Positions 44,762-53,768 of a stretch of 64,000 nucleotides of DNA are shown in pieces. How positions within the stretch are numbered: position 1 is the first letter of the stretch; the number at the start of each line of letters is the position of its first letter. The DNA is from Lacibacter sediminis (GTDB taxonomy: Bacteria; Bacteroidota; Bacteroidia; Chitinophagales; Chitinophagaceae). A program made the translations under genes and the position numbers. The notes under the pieces were generated by a model. The model had not been told where the DNA came from. It did not search any database and saw only the letters and a program-made list of their open reading frames with translations. The stretch is from contig NZ_CP060007.1 in the NCBI RefSeq assembly GCF_014168535.1, positions 3,224,001 through 3,288,000 on the forward strand. The letters run 5' to 3'.

Positions 44762-45640
44762 ATGAAAACGACTCTATGGAAACAGGTTGGTTTGTCAATT
44801 ATCTTATTACCTGTGTGTAATAGGATGTATGCAAAATCACCACAACAGCCACATGAATCTTTATTATCACATTTGTATGTAACAAATGCTGTATTGCATG
44901 ATTCATTAATCGCTAAAACAACTGCAGCAAAGAATTTGATCATCCCAACTGTTCAGTTGCAATCTTCCGTTCGTGGTTTTGTTGATCAGTATCTTGATGA
45001 ACATGCTGAGATGCTGGAGAATATTAAAGAAAGAAACAGCAGCACATTTAAAACCATACAGAAGATACTCGTGAAACGTGGTATCCCTGCTGAATTGATC
45101 TATCTCGCAGTGGTAGAATCGAAATTAAAAAACAGTGCCACTTCCGGTGTGGGTGCTGCGGGTGTTTGGCAACTGATGCCTGTTACAGCAAGACATCTTG
45201 GTTTACGTGTGGAAGGAAAAACAGATGAACGCAGATATCTATATAAGAGTTCTGCCGCCGCTGCTGACTACCTCGTTGAATTATACAAACAGTTTGATGA
45301 TTGGTTATTGGTTGTAGCTGCTTACAATTGCGGATCAGGCAATGTGTACAAAGCCATCAAACAATCAGGCAGTCGTGAGTTCTGGAAACTGCAACGCTAC
45401 CTCCCTTCTGAAACCAGGAACCATGTAAAACGCTTTATTGCCACTCACTTTTATTACGAAGGTGAAGGCAGCCTTGCCACTCTTACTAAAACTGAACGTA
45501 ACATCTATCTCGCTTCTTTAATTGAAGCTGAAGAAGAAACTAATGAAACAGATAGTACTCCTGCAAAAACTAATCAACGTTTTAATTGGGTATCAATTAC
45601 ACAGCACGAAGGTGAAATGAACTTCCTTCTCAGGAAATAA
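44762..45640 (+). CDS. Lytic transglycosylase (SLT domain), MltD-like without LysM
   Basis: 292 residues with an N-terminal signal region (about 1-24). The SLT domain (about 95-225) has the catalytic Glu in LAVVESKLKNSATS, then GVGAAGVWQLMPVTARHLGL and AAYNCGSGNVYKAIKQ, and EFWKLQRYLPSETRNHV. LysM repeats typical of MltD are absent, so the protein is short for that family. It cleaves the glycan strand of peptidoglycan. It follows the L,D-transpeptidase by 500 bp but is probably separately transcribed. Confidence 0.9.
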   Translation: MKTTLWKQVGLSIILLPVCNRMYAKSPQQPHESLLSHLYVTNAVLHDSLIAKTTAAKNLIIPTVQLQSSVRGFVDQYLDEHAEMLENIKERNSSTFKTIQKILVKRGIPAELIYLAVVESKLKNSATSGVGAAGVWQLMPVTARHLGLRVEGKTDERRYLYKSSAAAADYLVELYKQFDDWLLVVAAYNCGSGNVYKAIKQSGSREFWKLQRYLPSETRNHVKRFIATHFYYEGEGSLATLTKTERNIYLASLIEAEEETNETDSTPAKTNQRFNWVSITQHEGEMNFLLRK

Positions 45641-45665
45641 AAAACCTGGAAACAATTCTATACTT

Positions 45666-45702
45666 AAAGAGCAGTTGTGGTTACTCAACTGCTCTTTTTT
45701 TG
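45666..45702 (+). terminator. Terminator after the transglycosylase
   Basis: A 12-bp stem (AAAGAGCAGTTG / CAACTGCTCTTT), 8-nt loop, T run. Confidence 0.88.
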
Positions 45703-45782
45703 TTTGTTCGGCCAGGCATTTACACCTCAACCAAACTGCTGTTCTATAATCTGTTGAACGAGTATGGCATATTTATAATTAC

Positions 45783-46463
45783 TCACAACCTCTTCATAAA
45801 ATAAAAATTCATCGGTCTTGAAACCTTAAAACCCAACCGTTCATAAACAGCAATAGCCCGGTCATTATCATCACGCACATGTAAGAACGGGTGTTGACCA
45901 TGGTTGAGAATGATCTGCAGTTGATGCTGCATTAAAGCTGAAGCATAACCTTTACCCAAATGATCGGGATGTGTACAAACTGCACTGAGTTCTGTATAAT
46001 TCTCTGCATGCAGACGCTGGCCTGTCATGGCGACTAATTTCCCTTTATCAAAAATTCCGTGGTAATAACCAAAGTCGATGGTTCTCTTTCCAAACGGACC
46101 GGGTTTTGTAAGCTTCACCAGTTCGATCATTTCATCAACATGTTCATCTGCTAACGAAACAATGTTGGAAAAATCACCTTCAATATTTTTGCTGCCTTCA
46201 TACACAAATTGCAATCCTTTTATTTCGTGCTGTAGTTGCCAGCCTTGCGGTATTACAGCAGGTATTGGTTTTGCATACAAAACTCTGCGACCTTCTGGCA
46301 GTAATTCATACAAATCAGCAAAACCATTTGCGTCATCATGTGCAAAGCCAACATAAGGCGACACTTCTTCGTTAAAATATTTTATACGTTCCGTGCCGAA
46401 AGCAAGATGGCTGTCACCGGTGCGCAAAGCACTATAAACGGGATTTTCTAATACATGATTCAC
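45783..46463 (-). CDS. GNAT-family acetyltransferase (FR47-like)
   Basis: 226 residues. The start is GTG at 46463; no ATG lies nearby in frame. The C-terminal half carries the acetyl-CoA site: TELSAVCTHPDHLGKGYASALM (motif A with Q/R-x-x-G-x-G/A type turn), then FLHVRDDNDRAIAVYERLGFKV. The N-terminal half is a substrate-side domain of unknown specificity. Cytoplasmic. No operon partner is apparent. Confidence 0.85.
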   Translation of the reverse strand: MNHVLENPVYSALRTGDSHLAFGTERIKYFNEEVSPYVGFAHDDANGFADLYELLPEGRRVLYAKPIPAVIPQGWQLQHEIKGLQFVYEGSKNIEGDFSNIVSLADEHVDEMIELVKLTKPGPFGKRTIDFGYYHGIFDKGKLVAMTGQRLHAENYTELSAVCTHPDHLGKGYASALMQHQLQIILNHGQHPFLHVRDDNDRAIAVYERLGFKVSRPMNFYFMKRL

Positions 46464-46527
46464 CCTGCAAAAATACCTGTTTTGAAAACCAGTTTTGCTC
46501 CCACAATGTGGGGATGTATTTTTGCAT

Positions 46528-47511
46528 TTATTGTTGCTCTTTACTTGTTTTAGGCTGTTCTTTTGGTGTGGGTTGTTTTGTTTTCGGTGCGTCTTTTTGT
46601 ATGCGGATGATCTTACGAATGATTTCTGCTACTGGTGCGCCTATTCCCAGGCGTTGTGCATTGGAGTTGGCAGGGGTAGCCATCCTGTTTACCGGATCGA
46701 ATAACAAATAATTTCCATCCTGCATACCTGTTGAATCTAATGTGCCAGCAGGAACATATACCTGTATTTTAACCTGCTGGTAACCGTTAGGGAAATAACG
46801 GAGGTAATATCCTCCATCCTGTTTATACCACTGTTCTTTTTTGTAGTCGACCTTATGAACAACTGATTTTTCACGCAGCACAGCCACCCGTTCAAATGCT
46901 TCGTATGTATTGGCACCCGTTTCAAACATTTGTCTCATGTTGATATGAGCACCCGTAAATTTCGTTTCAGGCAATGCCTTTGCAACTGTTTTAACCACTC
47001 CCATTACACCACCTTTCAATTCAAATATCTGTTTACGTGTCAGCAACTCCTGTGCTGTTAATTGCACCGGCCATGAAAGTTTATTGTAATCAGAACCGCT
47101 TACAACCGACCATAACAAGAGTTGAATATTTTTCTGATTGAGATGAGGCTTTGTTAATGAATTACGCAAAGCTGTTTCTACGATCTCTTTTCGGTGGGTT
47201 TGCAAGGGAGTTTGCAGATATGCATCCTTGTCTGTAGGGTCAGGTGTGCCGGGCTGCAGACAATAACTTTTGTAATTGGCTTCATAGTATCCTTCAGCTA
47301 ATACGATCTGCCCTTCTTCTGTTTGTTGCAAATCTGTTAATGGTAGTGGTTGAACCCCAACAAGCATTGTATCTATAAACAATAATGTTGATGTTGCAGG
47401 TTTTACAACCTGTACTTGGTTACGATTGCTGCTGAGATGATCTTGTGAAACTGTGGCGCAGGCTGTTATGAAAAGAAGCACCCACACATGTTTGAGTAGA
47501 GTTTTTGGCAT
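46528..47511 (-). CDS. Lipoprotein of unknown function with Lys/Pro-rich tail
   Basis: 327 residues from the ATG at 47511 (lipobox LLFITAC, Cys at 18). It reads as a helical scaffold: YYEANYKSYCLQPGTP, KEIVETALRNSLTKPHLNQ, LLWSVVSGSDYNKLSWPVQ, FETGANTYEAFERVAV. A repetitive, disordered tail follows (KTKQPTPKEQPKTSKEQQ). I do not recognise the family. No partner gene is next to it; the cyclophilin gene diverges 237 bp away. Confidence 0.58.
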   Translation of the reverse strand: MPKTLLKHVWVLLFITACATVSQDHLSSNRNQVQVVKPATSTLLFIDTMLVGVQPLPLTDLQQTEEGQIVLAEGYYEANYKSYCLQPGTPDPTDKDAYLQTPLQTHRKEIVETALRNSLTKPHLNQKNIQLLLWSVVSGSDYNKLSWPVQLTAQELLTRKQIFELKGGVMGVVKTVAKALPETKFTGAHINMRQMFETGANTYEAFERVAVLREKSVVHKVDYKKEQWYKQDGGYYLRYFPNGYQQVKIQVYVPAGTLDSTGMQDGNYLLFDPVNRMATPANSNAQRLGIGAPVAEIIRKIIRIQKDAPKTKQPTPKEQPKTSKEQQ

Positions 47512-47748
47512 ACGGTACGTTTTAAATGAGGTTGATGTCAGAATGGCTTCCGGATCAACTGTAAATGCTGCTACAAAATAGAAAACGCTTTTTTGATTTG
47601 AAAGTTGTGCGTGGCAAAACATTGTTAAGATTGGGAAGAACGCTCCAAAAAAGCAACAAAACCATTTGCAACAAAACAGAAAAATGACCGGCGCAGGAAT
47701 TACTATTGACAGCTAAATGCTACTTTCGCAGTCTTAAAAAAAAATACG

Positions 47749-48195
47749 ATGAGCGAAATAAAATTAACAACCGGCGAAATACATACAGCCAAAGGCATCA
47801 TGAAATTTGAATTGTATGATGACGATGCCCCCATTGCTGCGGCAAATTTTAAAAAATTAGTAAGCGAAGGATTTTACAACGGATTAAAATTCCACCGTGT
47901 GATCCCCAACTTCATGATCCAGGGCGGATGTCCTGATGGTACCGGTGCAGGTGGCCCCGGCTATACCATTAATTGCGAATTAACAGGCCATAAGCAAATA
48001 CACGACCGTGGAGTAATGTCGATGGCGCATCGTGGAAGAAATACAGGTGGCAGCCAGTTTTTCATTTGTCATAACCGCAACGGTGTAAAGCATCTCGACG
48101 GTGTGCATACCTGCTTTGGACGTATTACCGAAGGAGTAGAAATTGTGGATGAAATACGTGGGGGCGATGTAATGCTGAAAGTTATACTGACGTAA
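47749..48195 (+). CDS. Cyclophilin-type peptidyl-prolyl isomerase
   Basis: 148 residues, no signal peptide. Catalytic pattern: KFHRVIPNFMIQGG (Arg and Phe), GTGAGGPGYTINCE, GVMSMAHRGRNTGGSQFFICH (Gln-Phe-Phe) and LDGVHTCFGRI. The usual Trp near the end (WLDGKH) is replaced by LDGVH, as in most bacterial forms. A cytoplasmic protein-folding aid. Own terminator; single gene. Confidence 0.96.
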   Translation: MSEIKLTTGEIHTAKGIMKFELYDDDAPIAAANFKKLVSEGFYNGLKFHRVIPNFMIQGGCPDGTGAGGPGYTINCELTGHKQIHDRGVMSMAHRGRNTGGSQFFICHNRNGVKHLDGVHTCFGRITEGVEIVDEIRGGDVMLKVILT

Positions 48196-48216
48196 CAATA
48201 TACTTCTTACATATTC

Positions 48217-48250
48217 AAAAAGTCTCCGGCATTGCGTAGGAGACTTTTTT
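48217..48250 (+). terminator. Terminator after the cyclophilin gene
   Basis: Stem AAAAAGTCTCC (48217-48227) and GGAGACTTTTTT (48239-48250). Confidence 0.85.
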
Positions 48251-48285
48251 GTTTGCAGATTATATAATCAATTGTTTTTGAAAAT

Positions 48286-49251
48286 CTATTTTGTGATCTG
48301 TCCTATCCATCGCATGATCTCTGCCCCTTCTTCAGCAGAGCAAGGATTAGCACTATGGCCTGAAAAATAGCTCACCACTTCAGCGATCATAGGTTGCTGT
48401 ACGTGTGGCAATGGAGAGAAATTGAATTGCGTGATTTCTCCGATGATCTTTTGCTCAATCGTATGTCCACTAAAAAAACTAAAACGTATCGAACCTTTAC
48501 TGCCAATGATCTCACATACATCATTTGGTTCTGCAGCGGCAAAACACCAACTGCCATTAAAGACAATACCATTATTGAACTGAATAGTACCGGTTACAAG
48601 ATCAGGTGCATTGTAATAAGCCCCCTGATTTGTTGCAAGACCTGTAACAACTTTTGCGCTGCCGAATAAATAATAAAGAATATCTAACTGATGCGGAGCA
48701 AGATCATGAAAGAGCCCGCCACCGGAGATAGCAGGGTCAAAACGCCATAAATATTTTTCATCACTGAGCTGCGCAGCAGTCGGTGGTTGTTGATCGAATT
48801 GTAAGCGAACCAATCGTACTTCACCAATTATATTTCCTTCAAGCAGTTCTTTCAACTTTTGAAACAAAGGCCAACGTCTGCGGTAATGTGCAACCGTCAA
48901 TTTTACATTGGCAACATGGGCTGCCTTTGCCAAGTTTTGTGCGGCCGCATAATTTACCGTCATTGGTTTTTCTACATACACGGGCTTGCCTGCTTTGATA
49001 GCTGCGAGTGCATATGCTTCGTGTGATGATGGCGGTGTGGCAATATAAATGGCATTCACTTCATCATCATGAATAAGCTCTTCTGCATCGGCGTACCAAC
49101 GTGGCACGCCATGTCGCCTTGCATAGTCTTCTGCTTTAGCTGCATTTCGACGCATCACTGCTACCAGTTTTGAGCCGGGCACTTTGTTGAATGCCGGACC
49201 GCTTTTGATTTCGGTTACATCGCCGCAACCAATAATGCCCCAGTTGATCAT
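48286..49251 (-). CDS. Gfo/Idh/MocA-family oxidoreductase
   Basis: 321 residues. Rossmann start INWGIIGCGDV, then IATPPSSHEAYALAAIKAGKPVYVEKPM with the catalytic Lys of EKP at about 95, and the second-domain His in GGGLFHDLAPHQLDIL. Family members oxidise or reduce sugars and inositols with NAD(P). No sugar operon surrounds it, so the substrate cannot be guessed. No signal peptide: cytoplasmic. Confidence 0.94.
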   Translation of the reverse strand: MINWGIIGCGDVTEIKSGPAFNKVPGSKLVAVMRRNAAKAEDYARRHGVPRWYADAEELIHDDEVNAIYIATPPSSHEAYALAAIKAGKPVYVEKPMTVNYAAAQNLAKAAHVANVKLTVAHYRRRWPLFQKLKELLEGNIIGEVRLVRLQFDQQPPTAAQLSDEKYLWRFDPAISGGGLFHDLAPHQLDILYYLFGSAKVVTGLATNQGAYYNAPDLVTGTIQFNNGIVFNGSWCFAAAEPNDVCEIIGSKGSIRFSFFSGHTIEQKIIGEITQFNFSPLPHVQQPMIAEVVSYFSGHSANPCSAEEGAEIMRWIGQITK

Positions 49252-49297
49252 GTGCTGTTCGCTTATATTAGAAACGGAAAGTTATTGCTTTCATTTC

Positions 49298-50404
49298 TTA
49301 TTTTTGTTGTTGAACCAATGAAAGGTAAGGAGCTAAAGATGTGTACACCGTATCTGCAAATGCCTGTGCACCTTCCTTACGAAAATGCATCAGATCATAA
49401 TACATCTGCCTGCTTTTAGGAAAAGAAGAGGCAGCATCAATAACAAAACATTGTTCTTCATTTGCAGTTTCAATTGTAATGCGGTTATAAGCTTGTAACA
49501 GTTCCCAAAATTCATTTCCTTTCATGCTGGCCGTAACCTGAATATGAGCCATGTTCTTACCGGTTACACTGTCAACCGCATTTCCTGTAATACAAGGTTG
49601 TGTTATAAACACGGGATTGATCTCATTTTTACGGCAGAGCTCAATGAGCGAGAGAAGCCGCTTTTTATATGTTGCTTTTAAACTGCCATCGCCCCCTTGT
49701 AAGTTGAAGTTTAGTTTTTTCATGTTCGCATCGCTCATGGCGGTTTTACCATCAATGATAGCAGAAATGCTGTTATGCGTTAGACTTTTATCTCTTGCTT
49801 TTTTTGTACGATACAGATTCAACAGCGTACTCCACAACTCACTATACTCAGCAGCACGTACAAACAAAGGAGCTTTGTTGATGGATACAAGATTATCGAA
49901 TCCGTTTATATCAACACGATTGATATCGTTAATGCCTAACATAAAGATGATCATCTTTGGTTTAAAGCGCAACAGATGTTGCTGCAATAATAAAATATGC
50001 CCGTACGAAGATGCGCCATCAATTCCTGCATTATTGATCCACAAGTTTGGGTTCTGTGGTTGTAATTTCTTCAACAATATATTCGGCCAATCTTCTCCAT
50101 CACTCAACAGTAAACATTCTGTTGAACTTCCCCCCACTACAAAAATGGAATAACGGTTTGCAAAATCTTTCCCCATATCAGGACCACGAAAGCCTAATTG
50201 ATTTTTTGTGTGTATGATCACTGAATCAAGTCCATCACTTGCGTTGGTTGAAATTTTATATTTCTGATTAACCGGAAGCTGCACCGTATTTCCCTTCACC
50301 CGAAAATGAAATGGATTATAGATTCGCAACACAATTTCAGCCAGTAAAATTGTGCTGATGAAGAGAAATAAAACATAACCTGCCTTTTTTTTCATCCGCT
50401 TCAT
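49298..50404 (-). CDS. Membrane-anchored SGNH/GDSL-like hydrolase
   Basis: 368 residues from the ATG at 50404. One N-terminal helix (AGYVLFLFISTILLAEIVL) anchors a periplasmic SGNH domain: GGSSTECLLL (nucleophile Ser block), INNAGIDGASSYG, FMLGINDIN (GxND block) and DLMHFRKEGAQAFA (Asp-x-x-His block). Such enzymes deacetylate or transfer acyl groups on glycans. A distant relation to AlgX/alginate-acetylation SGNH proteins is possible. Single gene. Confidence 0.82.
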   Translation of the reverse strand: MKRMKKKAGYVLFLFISTILLAEIVLRIYNPFHFRVKGNTVQLPVNQKYKISTNASDGLDSVIIHTKNQLGFRGPDMGKDFANRYSIFVVGGSSTECLLLSDGEDWPNILLKKLQPQNPNLWINNAGIDGASSYGHILLLQQHLLRFKPKMIIFMLGINDINRVDINGFDNLVSINKAPLFVRAAEYSELWSTLLNLYRTKKARDKSLTHNSISAIIDGKTAMSDANMKKLNFNLQGGDGSLKATYKKRLLSLIELCRKNEINPVFITQPCITGNAVDSVTGKNMAHIQVTASMKGNEFWELLQAYNRITIETANEEQCFVIDAASSFPKSRQMYYDLMHFRKEGAQAFADTVYTSLAPYLSLVQQQK

Positions 50405-50574
50405 ATTTGCAGAGATACAAAAAATACAGTTGTAATTGCACAATCAAATTCTGATTATAAGGATGACAAGTTGTGATTCGGGCTGATCAATTTATAATGT
50501 TTGTTTTGATGATCGATGGGGTTGTCATCCTGTGGATACAAGGGATCTGCCGGGATCACATTCAAAAAATCAAC

Positions 50575-51162
50575 TTACACATTCTCCTTCTTTGCCGACT
50601 GTTTCAAATGCGCCAATAACTTCAGTTCACGCTTGTTTGCTTTTAGAATTACAAATGCCAGCACAGCCATGCTTACAAATCCTGAAACAAGTACATAGAT
50701 ATAAAACGCTTCAGAAAACTGTTCCTGAAATACGGGCAGCAATAAAACAAATCCTGTTACATAAGCTGCAAACAGCAACGGTGTAATGATGAGATGGATC
50801 AAACGACGATTAGTATAAAATGCTGTTACCCGTTTTGTGTAGGTTTTAAAATCGGCACGTACATCGATCGTATGCAGCTTTCTGAAACTGATGTATTCAA
50901 TCACAATACGGATCAATAAGGACACGATCATCAGTAACAAACCAATGGAAAAACGATTGAAGGTTGTTCCGGCATAGGTTGCAAAATACCAGATGATCAC
51001 AAGCACGGTGATCGATAGAATGGCCATCGTCACCACGTGTTTAGTTCGTACCTGTTTAGCTTTTTGTTCAGCTAACCTGATCAATGTTTCCGGTTGCGGC
51101 CGTTGCTCACCCGAGCCGGGTTGCTGTTGCCAAGCGTTTTCTAAATCTGTAAAGGAGGTCAT
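50575..51162 (-). CDS. Sigma-coupled four-helix membrane protein (possible anti-sigma partner)
   Basis: 195 residues from the ATG at 51162, whose ATGA overlaps the stop of the sigma-factor gene. A cytoplasmic head (about 1-45, with LRPQPETLIRLAEQKAKQ-like helix) is followed by paired membrane helices (about 48-66, 75-92) and a second pair (about 122-142, 152-172). It lacks the zinc-binding ZAS motif of common anti-sigma factors. The tight coupling suggests that it regulates the sigma factor, but this is inference. Confidence 0.62.
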   Translation of the reverse strand: MTSFTDLENAWQQQPGSGEQRPQPETLIRLAEQKAKQVRTKHVVTMAILSITVLVIIWYFATYAGTTFNRFSIGLLLMIVSLLIRIVIEYISFRKLHTIDVRADFKTYTKRVTAFYTNRRLIHLIITPLLFAAYVTGFVLLLPVFQEQFSEAFYIYVLVSGFVSMAVLAFVILKANKRELKLLAHLKQSAKKENV

Positions 51163-51644
51163 AGTTGTACACAAGTTGAAAGTTGTTTTTTAATACGGTG
51201 GATCCGCACCCGCAATGTTTCTTCGGTGCTGCCCACCACTTCTGCAATGGCACTGTACTCCACTCCTTCCAGCACCATCAGGATGATCATCTTCCCCGTT
51301 TCATCTAATTGCTGAATACAGCCATACATCTTTTTCAATCGTTCGTCTGTTACAGGATTGTATTCTTCGGCAACAACATCGGGTAACTGTTCGGTTTTTA
51401 TTTCTTTTGTTGTGGCCGGTTTACGCAACTGCAACAGGCAGGTGTTTACAGCAATGCGGTAGAGCCATGTACTCAGTTTTGCTTCGCCACGAAAGCCGTC
51501 GAGGTGTTGCCAAACTTTCAGAAAAATTTCCTGTGTTGCGTCGGCCGCCATTCCTTCGTGCCCGTTGAAGTAACCTTTACACAAGCGGTGCACTTTGTCG
51601 TAATGTGTTTGATAGATATTGTTAAACAGTTCCTGTTGCGGCAC
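51159..51644 (-). CDS. ECF sigma-70 factor
   Basis: 161 residues. The GTG at 51644 begins one base after the TAA of the hydrolase gene (51648-51646). Region 2 reads YDKVHRLCKGYFNGHEGMAADATQEIFLKVWQHLDGF and LSTWLYRIAVNTCLLQLRK; region 4 reads LDETGKMIILMVLEGVEYSAIAEVVGSTEETLRVRIHRIKKQL. Length and order are typical of extracytoplasmic-function sigmas. Sandwiched between a secreted hydrolase and a membrane protein with direct translational coupling to both. Confidence 0.92.
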   Translation of the reverse strand: MPQQELFNNIYQTHYDKVHRLCKGYFNGHEGMAADATQEIFLKVWQHLDGFRGEAKLSTWLYRIAVNTCLLQLRKPATTKEIKTEQLPDVVAEEYNPVTDERLKKMYGCIQQLDETGKMIILMVLEGVEYSAIAEVVGSTEETLRVRIHRIKKQLSTCVQL

Positions 51645-51645
51645 G

Positions 51646-52482
51646 TTACTGAATGTTTTCTTTTAGTTTAGTGAGATACCAATCGGGTTGATCATACATT
51701 ACAAAATGCGCTGACTGATCTGCATAGTGAATCATTTTGTTGCCCAGCTTTGCATATTGTTCGTTGTATGTTTTTTCGATCATGGCTTTGTTGGGATGTG
51801 TGGCCGCTAATACAATAACCGGAATCTTAATATTGGCCACGTCTTCCCGCAGATCCAATTTAAGCAAATCAATATAACCATACACATATGTTTGCCGATC
51901 GGCCTGCATCATCCAGTCAATCACCTTGCTTTGTTTTTCTTTATTCAACATCATAAATGCCACCTGCTGTTTGGCCTGTGTGCGGAAGGTAGCTGTATCG
52001 ATCTGCAGCATCTGTTTGCTGTACGGGTTATCGTATATCATTGTTGCAGCATTGTAATTCGGTACCATCAATGCACCGGTGCAAGGCAAAGCATCTACGG
52101 CAATTACTTTTTTAAACAGGGTTTGTTCTGTTGCTGCCAACCACAAGCCGAGTGTGCCACCCATGCTGTGACCAATGATCACTGCATTGTTTAACTTTTT
52201 TTCTTTTACATATGCTGTCACCTGGTCTTTAATTTTTGGAAGCCAGGGTTTTTCAATCGCAGGTACATCGCCAAAACCTGCAAAGGTGAACACATGACAT
52301 TCGTATTTTTTTGATAAAACCGCTACCGTTTCATTAAATACATCACCAGTGCAGGCAAAGCCCGGAAACAATAACACGGGAGCTCCTTTACCGGTTATGG
52401 TTACACGAAAAGCATGCTGGGCATTGGCATGGAAAAGGATCACAAAAAAGCTGAGGACGAGCAGTAAGGCTTGTTTTTTCAT
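51646..52482 (-). CDS. Secreted alpha/beta hydrolase
   Basis: 278 residues with a signal peptide (KKQALLLVLSFFVILFHANAQ). Alpha/beta hydrolase: PVLLFPGFACTGDVFN (oxyanion-side loop), nucleophile elbow VIIGHSMGGTLG with Ser at about 106, Asp in the IPVIVLAATHPNK region (usual Asp replaced by nearby residues, uncertain) and the His in ADQSAHFVMYDQP. It heads a three-gene leftward operon with the sigma factor and the membrane protein. Possible lipase/esterase or signal-degrading role. Confidence 0.85.
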   Translation of the reverse strand: MKKQALLLVLSFFVILFHANAQHAFRVTITGKGAPVLLFPGFACTGDVFNETVAVLSKKYECHVFTFAGFGDVPAIEKPWLPKIKDQVTAYVKEKKLNNAVIIGHSMGGTLGLWLAATEQTLFKKVIAVDALPCTGALMVPNYNAATMIYDNPYSKQMLQIDTATFRTQAKQQVAFMMLNKEKQSKVIDWMMQADRQTYVYGYIDLLKLDLREDVANIKIPVIVLAATHPNKAMIEKTYNEQYAKLGNKMIHYADQSAHFVMYDQPDWYLTKLKENIQ

Positions 52483-52691
52483 TGCTAAAATGTTTAAAAT
52501 TTCCTTTATGATACAGGGGTTACAGAATTGTTACAGGAAATCTGAAACTTTTTTTGGGAAGGAACGGGTACCTGCTAACCGGCATACTGAAGCTGACTAC
52601 CGCAAGAACTTTTCCTGCGCAGATATCTGAGTTGCTGCATCACTGTTACTTAATTTGATTTTAGATTGTACTTCTTTACAAAACAACTCTT

Positions 52692-53768
52692 CTATTTCCC
52701 ATACGTCAACAACGCATGCTGACTGGCTGTAAACAAATCCCTGAACACACGGTTGAGTTCTGATGGCTGTGTTGTTGCTGATAATCCGCAATAAGGATAA
52801 ACCTCTGCTGCATGGCTTCTGCAAAGCTTTACCAATTTCCTGCTGATTGTACTGATCTGCTTTGTTGTTTTTGCAGAGATCTTTTTCTTAGTAATGAGTT
52901 CATTCCAGGATTGCTCAACGATATTATAAAAAGCAATACGCATCTTACTGATCTCCTGCCGGGCTGTTTGCAGTGCAGCATCGGCTTGTTGAAAAGCAAC
53001 AGGGTTCGGTTTCTTTTGTAAAAAGACAGTTGCGGCTTCATCGAGTAAATGACAAACCATGCCCAACGTATTTACTGCTAATGTTGTTTCCGCAAAAGGC
53101 ATAAACGGATAAGTATAGATGGGATGATCCAGTGTGGCATGTGCAGCATCAATCATGAAACTACGCTCAGCTTTTACTTTTAATTTCTTTACACTGTAAC
53201 TGTGACTGGCGGTTGCTTTCAAGCCCATTGCTTTCCATTCGTGATGAATCTTCACTTCACTGCGTTTGAAATAAAACGAACGGATCAATGCAGTACCATC
53301 TTCCTGCAAAACAGGTTTGCCGTTTTTATGAATGATGCAGTTGGCTGTAAAATGTGTGAGATGCGGTGTACCTGTTGCATACTTCCATCTGCCTGTTACT
53401 GTATATCCATCCTTTGTTTGCGTGGCAATTCCTGTGGCTGCTCCGCTTCCACCCATACAGATCTTATTTACATGAAACAGTTTGCCAATTTTTTCCTGCT
53501 CCATAAAGCCCGCAAAGAAATTAGCACCTGAGCAGAGTGTAACCGTCCAGGCAAGACTGCCATCGATGTATGCCAACTGTTCTTCCAGTTGTAATGCATC
53601 AACTAAATTCAAAGCAAGTCCACCCTGCGCTTTTGGAATAAATAACTTGAACCATTTCTTTTTGTAGATGATGTTTAACAACGCAGGCGTTAATGCCCCT
53701 TTCTGTTCCGAAATAGAACAAAGACGTTTTATTTCAGCGATCTCTTTTTTATTCAACTGCAGGTGCAT
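52692..53768 (-). CDS. Acyl-CoA-dehydrogenase-fold flavoprotein
   Basis: 358 residues from the ATG at 53768, which lies inside the end of pnuT (20-bp overlap, other frame). Order: short helical N-domain (about 5-75), flavin/substrate beta-domain with MGGSGAATGIATQTKDGYTVTGRWKYATG (about 110-150), then the C-terminal helical domain. The catalytic Glu of true acyl-CoA dehydrogenases is not evident. Similarity is greater to the HpaH/DszC-like flavin monooxygenase branch (inference). Being in one transcript with pnuT, it should answer to TPP, which hints at a thiamine-related role. Confidence 0.72.
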   Translation of the reverse strand: MHLQLNKKEIAEIKRLCSISEQKGALTPALLNIIYKKKWFKLFIPKAQGGLALNLVDALQLEEQLAYIDGSLAWTVTLCSGANFFAGFMEQEKIGKLFHVNKICMGGSGAATGIATQTKDGYTVTGRWKYATGTPHLTHFTANCIIHKNGKPVLQEDGTALIRSFYFKRSEVKIHHEWKAMGLKATASHSYSVKKLKVKAERSFMIDAAHATLDHPIYTYPFMPFAETTLAVNTLGMVCHLLDEAATVFLQKKPNPVAFQQADAALQTARQEISKMRIAFYNIVEQSWNELITKKKISAKTTKQISTISRKLVKLCRSHAAEVYPYCGLSATTQPSELNRVFRDLFTASQHALLTYGK

